Assembly (NCBI GenBank): GCA_031002005.1
Contig: JARYHS010006964.1
Coordinates: 2,790,001-2,854,000 of the forward strand
DNA: 64,000 nucleotides
Reading direction: 5' to 3'
Source: Vandiemenella viatica
Lineage: Eukaryota; Arthropoda; Insecta; Orthoptera; Morabidae
The translations under genes and the position numbers were made by a program. The notes below the pieces were generated by a model that searched no databases, was not told the origin of the DNA, and saw only the letters and a list, made by a program, of their open reading frames with translations. This document shows, in pieces, positions 24,283 through 32,530 of the stretch. Positions within the stretch are counted from its first letter, which is position 1; every line of letters begins with the position of its first letter.

Positions 24283-27200
24283 TTATTTATTTATTTTAAA
24301 GCACAAAATATATTACGAATTCCCAAGTTTAACTTGATGAAAGTCTCAGCAATCAAAGATAAGGAAGTGTCGATTCTAACATTTTAGTACAACCATGACT
24401 CTTAATATTAAAAGTGGTTACAGGTGTAGACAACAGTAAATGAAGTTAAATAACAAACTAATAACTGTACGCTCTTATACTCCCACAGTAAAAGTTACCA
24501 TATATGTCTCAAGTACAATTATGAACATCTGTAATGATGCCCAATCTAATAAGCACAGAAAGGCTAGCAACCATCAGCAGCTATATATGCCAAAAATGTA
24601 TCACAGGGATATCATGTGAAAATAGATCTTTTCAACTAAAATGCTTACGACTCCTGGTTGATGTGTTTATCGAATTTTGTTGTCCCCAGTTAAACAGTTC
24701 TTGAGTGAATGCCAAGAACAAAAACTGTATCAAGGAGACAATTTTAAAGAAGAGCAGTGAAAAGGATACTCAGGTGTACAATTCTTAGCAGTCAGTTTGC
24801 TTAATAAATATTATTGAAAAGATACAACAGATAAGCTCATGAAAAAACATTCAAAATACAGGGAACAAACACAAATGTACCTCAATTAATGTAAATCTTA
24901 AGAGGACATTTCAACAAAGGAGTCAATAAATCAGTGTATGGAAACAAACAAATACATTACTATGGATGTCTCAGGGGGAACTGGATAGTCTATCATGGCT
25001 TCCATTTTTGTACAGATGAGAGACATCTTACGAAGACTTTGCTAAACTTTCAGGGAGTACTACAGATACAGAAATATTACCATCACTAAGACAGTAAAAC
25101 ATAAAAACACAAAACTCTGCTAGTGGTGTAGTATTCTGGAATGTAGAGATGCCTCAAAGAATTGCAGAACTGTAGAGTAAAAATGATTTAATTGATAAGT
25201 TTTAGTTACTAGTGAAATGAAATTAAAAAAATGGTCCGATAACATAGTATTCATCTATGTCAACCAGTGGCAAGATAGTGTGAAAGTGGATTTAGATCCA
25301 CGTTAGATAATAAACACCGTACAAAAAACACAGTGTAACACAATTTGTGCAAGTCCTTTGTGCAGCTAACTTGAACCCAAGTTGAATAAACCTTAAAAAT
25401 TTTGAAACGTATCAGGAGAAGACAACATGATGGGCAAAGTGAAGCATGTTATACCTTAATAACATTCAGCCTAACTGCTATGTTTAATTATACACATAAT
25501 ATGAGTATTATAAGGTTTCTAGTGCTATATATTTCAGAGAGTAAAGTTGAAGAAAAAGTCTAATTATTAATGTAACCATATACCATACCCTAAAGTTGAT
25601 CCTTCAGCACTATGATTAGCAGTGTCTGCCACCACTGAGTCTGCTAGCTCTGTGATGCCTGCAGTCAGCTGCGGTGGTGTCCTGCTGTCCTGGGGGTCCT
25701 CCCGGGCCCCGGACCTCGACAGCTCTCTGGCCACGTCGGCCCCACTACTGCTTCCACGTGCCGCTGCCTCGTGTCGTGCAGTACTCGACTCACTGTCTCT
25801 CACCACCTCCTGCCGCTGTCTCGCAGACGAGTCCCTTTTTCCCACAGTGGTGTCTGCCACGGCCGAGTCCAGTAGCTGTGCAACACCTGTGTGGCCCACA
25901 TCAGCCGCCCCACTGCCTCCACATGCTGCTGTCTCAGGCTGCACGCTACACACATCACTGTTTCTCACTGTCTCTAACAGTAGTCTCACAGATGAGTTTT
26001 CTCCTCCTGTAGTGGTGTCTGCGCCTGCCGATACCAGTAGTTGTGTGACTGACGTGTCGCCCGCCGCCAGCTGTAGCGGCGTCCTGCCGGCCTTGTCCTT
26101 GCGGTCCACCTGGGCCCCGGACCTCAAGAGCTCTCTCGCCACGTCAGCCCCACCAATGCCACCACAAGCCGCCGCCTCGTGCAGCGCAGTCCACCCGTCA
26201 CTCTCTCTCGCCACCTCCAGGTCCGCCCCCGCGTCCAGCAGCATCCGCACGGCGGCGGGCTGGCCGTGCCTCGAGGCCACGTGCAGGGGCGTCGACGAAG
26301 CATCGTCGACAGCCAGCGTAGCCAGTCCCGGGCGGTGCTGCAGCGCCATCCGCAGCAGGTGCAGGTGTCCCGCCCGACACAGCGCACGCATGAGAAGTGG
26401 AGCTGCCTCTGGAGAGTCCAGCTGGCGCTTCATAACCTCCAGCTCACTGCAGCTGATGGCACCAGCCTCCAGGAGAGTCTCAAGGAACTGAGGAAACCGC
26501 AAAAGTGGCCTGGAAAGCACTTCCTCCTTCGACAAAGTGCTCAACAGCAGTTCTGCTGTCTCTTCCATTGGAGACCTAGGCAAAGAAAACACATAATGCC
26601 AACTTTAAAAACATCAATATCATCACTGCCCTCAGTATAAATTCGTTTATCCTGCAGCTACAAACCCTTAAAAATTTAGGCTCATGTTAGCTCACTAGTC
26701 TTGGACTTGAACACGGATCATTTTATTTCTGTACTGTGAGCAGTAATATTCCTAATGTTACTGTAAAATTAGCAATCTCCTGTGGTATATCAGACATTTA
26801 TGTGTAGTGCTATTACTGTCTACGTATCCATTGATAATTTTCTTAAACTAGCTTTGCCCAGCATACAATTGCAATGCCCCTTTTTCTTTGTTATATGGGT
26901 ACGTATCTATAAAACACGCACATTTACATGTTCAAAATAAATTATACACAATGATTTTAGTGCTTCGGGATATACAATATTTTTGGTTTTTCGTTTTCTG
27001 CAAAAAGAGACCAGTAGTTTTTATCCAGTTTTGATAGTACTTAGCAAACCTATGTTTAAAAACAGAGCATTGTGAAACCTCAGAGGTTTAACTCTTCATT
27101 TTAAACATTTTTTGGTCTCCTCCCAGGTTCAAATTCTGGCGGTAGCAGCAATTTCTAAGAGTTGTAGTATGATCAGTTCCTTAGTATGCCATCTTCAATT

Positions 27201-30200
27201 GATCTAACCAACCTTCAAGTTGTGGACTAATTTACTTTTTTTTCTTTACTTTAAACTACAGAGAAAAATATTGTCTACCACGTTTCTTGCCTACTGGCTA
27301 TGAAAGTTCTAATGTTTTATGCCTTTTGATTGGATTGTAAAAATAAAAAAAAAATCCCCTATCATTATCCACACTGGCAGATTTCTATACCAATACAAAA
27401 AAAAACCGGAAAAGTTGTTTGTGTAAATTAGTATTACGTGGGTAGAAGGGGAAGAGTGAGTGCAGTTTTGTAAACTAAATTTAAACTTTTTTTCATTTAT
27501 TTTAAAACATCTGTATATGAAGGTCCTTTAGGATAAGTTAAAAACTGTAGATTTTTAAATTTCAAGTTTCAATTTCTTGGTCAGTAAGTGTCCAGTTGAA
27601 ATCAGTCCAATGCCATTTAATAGGAAATTTTATTGGCTCTCAGAATATCATGCATATCCCTATGTACACTGGTTACTTTCCCTACAAGTTTCGAGATATC
27701 TGCAAAAAGATTGAATAGTTCGAAGTGCAAATTTTTCTTAGGGAGAGTGGTGGGTATTTGTGAACTAAATGTAGGAAATATTTTTCTCATTGTTTTAAGT
27801 AAACATATGCTAAAGTCCTATCATAATTGGGTACAAAGAGTTGGTTTCTATAAAGAATATTTGCAAAAATAAGGGGGGGGATAAAGCATGAAGGGTTTAA
27901 TTTTGCAAACCAAAAGTAGACAGTATCTTTTCTTTGTTTTAAAGTGAAAAAAACCTAACTTAGTCCACAACCTAAGGGAGCATACTAAATCATTGGTTAT
28001 ATTCAAGTCTTAAAAATTCCTGCTTCCATCAGAATTCGAACCTATGACCCAACAAAGAAACCTTTGAGTGTAAGAGCCTTAACCCATAAGCTACCAAACA
28101 GTCATGTTCTTTTTTTTTTTTAAATAATGGCGAGTTAAGTACTATCAAACCCAGATAAAACCTATAGGTTAGTACGAACAATGTTGGCAAAATATGAGGG
28201 CTTGCTCAAAGGAGGAGAAGGATTAACATTTTGTAATCCAAACATAGACAGTATTTTTACCTTTGCTTTAAATTAAAATAAAACTAACTTAGTCCACAAC
28301 CTGAAGGTTGACTGAATCCTCCCGAAGGAGGCGTACCAACACATTGTTTCAGTGGTAGGATGGCCATTTCCATTTCTCTGGGAACTACAGTTTAATGTGG
28401 AATACGAACCATGGAACGTCCGGACATTGCTCGGATGATCAAATATATAAAAAAAACTCCTGCTTCTCCCTGGATCTGAAAGCGCAACCTAAGACAGAAA
28501 CTTCTGTAAGTAATTGCATTAACTATTCAGCTACAGACCAATTTTCTTTGAAGCATACATGTGGTAAGTACTGTACTATCAAAGTTGGATTAAAAACTGT
28601 GGGTTTGTATGAACAACGTTGGCAAAAAGTAAGGTGAGGAGGTGGGGTAAGGAAAACAATGGTTTCTTTTTGCAAACTAAATGTAGACAAAAATTTTATA
28701 AACATTCTAATTTATTCCACAAGTCGAAGGTTGGCTGATATATCTCGAAGATGTACTAAGCTATTGTGTCACAGGTAGGGCGAAAAAAATCTATACCTCT
28801 GGGACCTACAATACTACAGTGGAATCCAAACCACGGATCTATGATCAGATACCACACTTGAAAGATTAGGCTTCCACCATGATCTAAACTGTCGGAACTT
28901 TCAAAAGTAAGTCAGTTAACCACTGAGCTACCAGACCAATCTATATTAAAGCACATGTGTGTTCAGTACTACCAAAATTGGATAAAAGCTATGCGTTTGT
29001 ACGAACAACATTGGCATAAATTATTGGTGGGTCAAGGAGGAGAGAGGTTAGGACTTGTAAACCGAATACAGACAGTATTTTTCTATTTGTCTTAAAGTAT
29101 ACATATGCAGTTTTTCATCAAAACAGCATAAGAATATTGTCAAAAATTTTGGGAGTGGGTGTAAAGGTGGAAAAGGGTGCGTTTTTGCAGACAAATGTGG
29201 ACAGTATTTTTCTGTTTGTTTTAAAGTTCACATGTGCAAAGTTCCATCGATATCAGATACAAACTGTGGGTTTGTTTGAATATTTGAAAAAAATTGAGGG
29301 GTGCGTAGGAGAGAGGGTGGTTTTTTCATTCGTTTTGGTCAGAAACCTTTGGAGGCACACACAGAATAAATCAAACAGGTTCATGATAACCATATAAATG
29401 GTATAGAAATGCATAAAAGACAAAAAAAAATCATTTTTATATATCATATATGAGGATAACATGAATTATGAGTCTTCATAATGTAAGTTGAGAAAGTTAG
29501 TGCAAGCAGATACCAATTACAAACTATTAAGTGGAATCAATATTAGGCAATCATGCTGTTCATGGTTATAAGGAAGTTTTCTATAAGTCATTTAGCCTTG
29601 TCAGTTTGCATTCTGATACACAAACTGTAGCTTTAAAAAGCTTACCAATTTCTCAGATACATGTAACATCATCCCTCAGTTTAGATTGTCTTTTAAATAC
29701 TTTGTATTGTTAGGCATAAGGCCCAAGCAGAAAGGGAAGGGCTACCAAGCCTGGAAACGTATTTGGGGACAGCCATATAAAATATTACAGTGTTACAAAG
29801 CAGAAGAAACAGCAGACACCAAAATACTGCAAAGTTGTATGAACTATGTATGGCAAACAATAAACAGCCAGCATTCCCAGGCTCGACAGTAAAGCAAATA
29901 CCAACAGTAAAATCAAATCAGAATGTGACAAAATCAAATCCGATGCTGTAAAATATACCAGTTCCAACGTGCGTCAAATTATTTTTTTAACCTCAACAAC
30001 TAAAAAAATGAAATTAAAAGATATTACCTGATGTAAAACCACTGGCATATGTAATGAGGTGTAACACAGTTTCGTTTATCCTTTTCTTAGTTTATACATG
30101 TATTTATCAGACACTAACATTGTCCTGACAAATACAGATTTAATATATTTATAAAAACTTCACATGCAGCTTCAACTAAGTATAGACAACTACAAATCAG

Positions 30201-30738
30201 TATCTTAGCAACATACAGCTATCGGAAAACCATTAATAAATACTGACAAAACAACGAGATACAAAATCAGAGTACAGCACGAATACAAAAACTTAATGTT
30301 TTCCCTCTTAATAGGAAGAATGCCTTTGTTTACTAAACCACAATGTAAAGAGTTCCACATCGATGCATTGTAGTGGTGAACTACTGTAAAAAAAACATCA
30401 ACAAACTTAAAATTATTGAAAATTACATTCATAGTTTCTGTGCAGAAATTTGCTCATATGTTTCAACTGATGAAAGAGTAAATATTGAAGGTATGTGGAA
30501 TATTTAACTGTTACGTATGAAAGCATAATTATAACTTACGTTACACTTGTGAAAAGGGAAAATGAGTTAATTTACGATTGGAAAATACCAGTACCATAAC
30601 CAATACACACTTTTCGAATTATGACTGGGGGCACAACGAACTTTATTTCTCCGAATTGTAAAAAGAAACACAGGAACAGCTCGATTCCACAAACACTATA
30701 AAGATAGGAACATACCTGCTGACTGATATATTCCACAT
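16915..30738 (-). CDS. Spliced gene: CARD-like / ankyrin / C2H2 zinc-finger protein (4 exons)
   Basis: I infer one gene with CDS complement(16915-17665, 22325-22810, 25589-26575, 30716-30738). It totals 2247 nt, or 748 codons plus stop. All three introns are phase 2 with good sites: CAG/GTATGT to TTTGCCTAG; TTTAGG/GTATGG to TTCTCTCTGTAG; ACGAG/GTAAGA to TTTGTTTCTAG. Domains in order: a helical, CARD-like segment at about 30-90, ankyrin repeats at 100-195, a degenerate ankyrin-derived region to about 320, four atypical C2H2 fingers (368-491), one degenerate finger and seven canonical TGERPY-linked fingers (540-735). Fingers imply a nuclear DNA-binding role, and the N-terminus probable protein contacts. 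The start at 30738 has an in-frame TAA directly upstream; Met11 in exon 2 is an alternative start. Specific function is unknown. Confidence 0.8.
18121..19310. repeat. Old dispersed repeat in intron 3
   Basis: A diverged repeat related to 26840-29400. It has recurrent ACAGACAGTATTTTTC, TTTTAAAGT and GTTCCATCAAAATCAG blocks, and begins with an AACTAGCAGAGTACCTGGCA motif. No transposase or RT coding is visible. The element class is unknown. Confidence 0.5.
19835..20198 (+). pseudogene. LINE reverse-transcriptase fragment, left part
   Basis: Broken plus-strand translation shows KTNKAVGIDEIPADLLKLLG, then LISKNYETEEI, STIFTLLK and GEDRSIGKNCGTREVIVALR. This is the finger-region signature of non-LTR reverse transcriptases of the type 'NKAxGxDxIPAELLK...RKGxGTRDAI'. 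The frame stops exactly where the piggyBac-like element begins and resumes at 21810. Confidence 0.75.
20462..20613. repeat. 76-bp exact tandem duplication
   Basis: Bases 20462-20537 are repeated at 20538-20613 (TTTCCTGCTGTAAGTTTATT at each start). The unit includes a run of eight Ts. It lies in the interior of the piggyBac-like element. Confidence 0.85.
20896..21491 (-). pseudogene. PiggyBac-type transposase, N-terminal remnant
   Basis: Two minus-strand pieces. The first, 21491-21249 (80 codons), has SDKEIMDILMNSSD followed by an acidic Ser/Asp/Glu stretch, the usual start of piggyBac transposases. The second, 21237-20896 (113 codons), has a basic KRKYDWSENHP segment and a DFFLYFM...INNYYKFITEKM helix typical of the region before the catalytic core. 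The two pieces are separated by a stop or frameshift. The DDD catalytic domain is absent, so the element cannot supply its own transposase. Confidence 0.75.
21641..21802. repeat. Four 44-bp subterminal repeats with palindromic core
   Basis: Copies start at 21641, 21685, 21729 and 21773, exactly 44 bp apart. Each begins with a version of GGGCATACATGTATGCCC (a perfect palindrome in the last copy) followed by GTTAGCCGTCTGGTCTTCCC. The last copy runs into the terminal inverted repeat. They are candidate transposase binding sites at the transposase 5' side. Confidence 0.9.
21810..21905 (+). pseudogene. LINE reverse-transcriptase fragment, right part
   Basis: The frame resumes directly after the TTAA as LILEVQIQKNKETFMVIVDLEKK, the motif A region (VDFEKAFD in intact relatives). 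It is lost by about 21905. It continues the fragment at 19835-20198. Confidence 0.75.
22325..22810 (-). CDS. Exon 3: four atypical C2H2 zinc fingers
   Basis: The exon lies between the acceptor TTCTCTCTGTAG (ending at 22811) and the donor GTAAGA (22324-22319), phase 2 at both sides. It encodes residues 337-499. Four fingers fit C-x2-C-x12-H-x3/4-H: FTCAKC...HVFCH, YVCEQC...HTPYH, VVCANC...HVFEH, YVCMHC...HQDSTH. They are separated by long irregular linkers without TGEKP, so they may serve protein contacts or individual DNA contacts instead of a processive array. A polar Asp/Glu-containing segment precedes them. Confidence 0.88.
22879..24037 (+). mobile_element. Penelope-like element fragment with inverted terminal repeats
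   Basis: About 105-125 bp inverted repeats flank the element: 22879-22981 (ACTAGTTAAATGATAATACT...) and 23912-24037 (its reverse complement with a small insertion). Between them are broken coding pieces typical of Penelope-like elements. A connecting region (LPGLRSVNRIL, then FSKPHNLKNSLVHKYPPSD) precedes a GIY-YIG-type endonuclease segment. The reverse transcriptase is missing. It sits in intron 2, 70 bp from the acceptor of exon 3. Confidence 0.85.
23514..23750 (+). pseudogene. GIY-YIG endonuclease remnant of Penelope-like element
   Basis: The frame gives TTHIIYQLACHHCTSSYIGLTTQQLSV-type sequence: the paired cysteines and the YIG motif, then a conserved Arg (VRMNGHR) as in GIY-YIG nucleases of Penelope-like retroelements. 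It ends at a stop after VPQHGN. Further homologous sequence continues out of frame to about 23900 (a NDCFAVRAI-type segment). Non-functional by frameshift and loss of the RT. Confidence 0.8.
24038..25560. other. Intron 2 sequence with (TA)n and TTTA repeats
   Basis: Non-coding. A (TA)n run followed by TTTA repeats lies at 24250-24296. I see no other structure. Confidence 0.5.
25589..26575 (-). CDS. Exon 2: CARD-like helical domain and ankyrin repeats
   Basis: The exon lies between the acceptor TTTGCCTAG (ending at 26576) and a GTATGG donor at 25588. It encodes residues 8-337. Residues 30-90 (FLETLLEAGAIS...ELEVM...EAAPLLMRALCRAG...ALQ) have the hydrophobic pattern of a CARD/death-fold domain, though this is pattern recognition only. 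Three ankyrin repeats follow: TPLHVASRHGQ...LLDAGAD, TALHEAAACGG...LLRSGA and TPLQLAA...LLVSAGAD. The next 120 residues are diverged copies of the last two repeats. The exon is markedly GC- and CpG-rich against AT-rich introns. Long frames on its other strand are shadows. Confidence 0.85.
26840..27660. repeat. Old dispersed repeat in intron 1
   Basis: Diverged copy related to 18121-19310 (AACTAGCTTTGCCCAGCATA motif at its left, then TTTTAAA and AAGTTC blocks). No coding content. Confidence 0.45.
28021..28103 (-). repeat. tRNA-like (SINE-type) segment 1
   Basis: The minus strand shows an A-box-like TAGCTTATGGGTTAAGG and a B-box-like GGTTCGAATTC at tRNA-like spacing. It ends in GATGGAAGCAGG without an acceptor-stem partner, so it is a tRNA-derived repeat and not a tRNA gene. 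Confidence 0.6.
28461..28545 (-). repeat. tRNA-like (SINE-type) segment 2
   Basis: Second copy with TAGCTGAATAGTTAATGC (A-box-like) and a decayed B box (GGTTGCGCTTTCAGATC), 440 bp from segment 1. Confidence 0.55.
28869..28942 (-). repeat. tRNA-like (SINE-type) segment 3
   Basis: Third copy with the best A box (GGTAGCTCAGTGGTTAACTG) and a decayed B box, 408 bp from segment 2. Confidence 0.55.
30716..30738 (-). CDS. Exon 1: first 8 codons of the ankyrin/zinc-finger gene
   Basis: ATG at 30738-30736 begins MWNISVSR, and the donor CAG/GTATGT follows at 30715. The frame joins exon 2 without shift (AG + G). An in-frame TAA sits directly before the ATG, so this is the furthest upstream start in this exon. 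The exon probably extends as 5' UTR to about 30800 or beyond. A rival longer frame through the same bases (METRVTEAVN...) does not join exon 2 in frame. Confidence 0.65.
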
Positions 30739-31317
30739 TTACTGCTTCAGTCACTCGTGTTTCCAACGTGATATTACGATACTACAGTCGACACACGCCT
30801 TAAGCCACGAATCAGCTTACAAACGCAAAGCTACTGCCCGCTGAAACAAAAACATTCCACTCCTGGTTTACTGTTCATACACAATAAAAAAAATCACGAT
30901 CACACCAGTAAGGAACTAACGGAAAAATTGTTGCAAATATTTAGTATAAACAAAATATTTAATATGAAACTGTAAAATTTGTAGCTTTGGTGATTAAAAA
31001 AATTTAAATTGGGGCTAGATGACCAATTTACTAAAGCCATTGAGTGCAGCAACGTACAGAACTCGTTTGATTTTTCCAATAGAAGACCGAAGTTGAAAAG
31101 ATTGGTTTATTTTGCTTATTTTCAATCCCTAAGGTCAACTGCAATAGCCTTTTGGACAATCCAGCTGGAAGGGTTGAAATATTCAGTGATTATTAGTGAA
31201 TAATATAAATAATGAATGGAATACCAGTAAAACTTGTACAGTGTAGAAATTTTGACAACTGTAGCAGAGTATGGACTTTAATGATCTAATTATGTTCTGT
31301 TTTTAATAATAATATAG
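30739..31317. promoter_or_regulatory. Putative 5' UTR and promoter region of the ankyrin/zinc-finger gene
   Basis: Sequence upstream of exon 1 on the minus strand. A moderately GC-rich patch at 30765-30850 changes into AT-rich DNA. No TATA box or initiator can be assigned firmly. A possible further splice acceptor (TTTTTGTTTCAG) lies near 30842-30853, so an additional 5' exon is possible. Confidence 0.3.
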
Positions 31318-32078
31318 GGAAATAATTAAATTCATACTCAGATTTCAGAGGTGAGAACAGAATGGGGATTTAAATTTACCAGGTGTGAACTGGGTAGGAA
31401 ATAATATTAACACACGGGAACAAAGATTTGCGTATACCTTAATAAGGGAAGGAGGATTTACACAAGTGGTAGAGCAGAACACTAGGGAACAAAATATTGT
31501 GGATATATTCCTAATAAAGCCCCATGATAACCTTGTGGGGTGTTAAGTAACTGAAGGAATAAGTGATCATGAAGCAGTTCTGATGGATATTAGAGGATTC
31601 AGTGAACCAGCAGCCAAAATTGAAGGGAGAAATAGGTACAATCATAAAAAGGCACAGATTTCAAATTTGAAGAGATACTATTTCAGAGAACGATTCAGAA
31701 AATGGAAGGAAGACGTAAGTACAGTAGAGTCAAGATGGGAAGATTTCAAGGAGATAATAAGAAAGGGGGAAGAAAAATTTATTCCAATGCAGAAAATAAA
31801 GATAAGTAGAGAACCTGTGTACTATAATAGGGAAGTGAGAAGGTTAAAGAGGTTGCTAAGAAGAGAACATAACAGAGTTAAGAGACAGCAGGTTAGTAGG
31901 GAATATTTAAAACAACTAAACAAGAACTTAATAATTAGATAAGAAGGTGGATAAAGGTATGAAGCAGAGGTCCATTGACTAATGCAACTGAAAATTTCTA
32001 AGGATATGTTAGAAAAGTGAGGAGAAGGGACGATGTTGAGACACTTATCAATAAGAATAGAAAAGTACTACAGATTTG

Positions 32079-32120
<42 letters not shown>

Positions 32121-32440
32121 GCTGCGTCGACGGCTAAGGTCATTAGAGGCGAGATGGACCTGGGGACAAGGAACGGGAAGGAATTCGACCGTGGACTTTT
32201 TGCAGGAAGCATCCCGGCATTCGCCTGGAGTGATTTAGGGAAACCATGGAAAACCCAAATCTGGATGCCCGGACGTGGATTCGAACCGCCGTCCTCCTGA
32301 ACGCGAGGCCAGAGCGCTAACCATTCACCTGCCACAAAGGCAGAGATTTTAAGTAACTGGTTTAGTGTGAGGACATTAGGGACTATTAATCAGAAATGTG
32401 AGGGTCTAACTCAGAGAATTAGCTTAACAACACAATGAGA
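31318..32440 (+). mobile_element. 5'-truncated CR1/jockey-like LINE fragment
   Basis: It aligns by eye with the LINE copy at 61531-64000. It starts inside the endonuclease (AACTGGGTAGG...; LNLPGVNW-equivalent region damaged), continues through the EN-to-RT linker (VREVRRLKRLLRREHNRVKR at about 31815-31890) and ends before the RT core. It is broken by frameshifts and by an inverted SINE at 32079. Confidence 0.8.
32079..32335 (-). mobile_element. tRNA-derived SINE, inverted copy
   Basis: Same family as 13415-13662, in reverse: a 40-base poly(T) run at 32079-32118, the conserved body, and the B box GGTTCGAATCCACG complement near 32278. It splits the LINE: GATTTGAA lies on one side and AAAGGCAGAGATTTTAAGTA on the other, contiguous in the intact copy at 62742. 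A clear target duplication is not visible. Confidence 0.85.
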
Positions 32441-32480
32441 TGGAAGAATGGAGACTTTTCTGCAATGATAGTCTTTTAAA

Positions 32481-32530
32481 AACACGATACTTCGACGACT
32501 AGCTCCGTAGTCTTTATCACGTGTCGATAT
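32481..32530 (-). ncRNA. Degenerate hammerhead-ribozyme-like motif
   Basis: Minus strand: ACACG (stem I), then GTGATAA in place of CTGATGA. A stem GACTA / TAGTC with loop CGGAGC follows, then CGAAG in place of GAAA, GTATC, and CGTGT pairing back to ACACG. The order is that of a hammerhead with a minimal stem III, but C3, G8 and A15.1 positions are changed, so cleavage activity is unlikely. It abuts the poly(A) end of the neighbouring retroelement. Confidence 0.4.

Larger units (their letters stand above)
27840..29400. repeat. Degenerate tandem array of about 400-bp units containing tRNA-like segments
   Basis: A recurring block GTTTGTA(T/C)GAACAACNTTGGCA appears at about 28168, 28601 and 28994, with related versions near 27840 and 29270. 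Each is followed by GTAGACAGTATTTTT-type sequence and, in three units, by a tRNA-like segment on the minus strand. Units differ by indels (about 390-440 bp apart). It is a tandemly amplified composite repeat in intron 1. Confidence 0.65.

Noticed and set aside
25622..26640. Long plus-strand frames (289, 153 and 112 residues)
   Set aside because: Antisense shadows of the GC-rich ankyrin exon; no domains.
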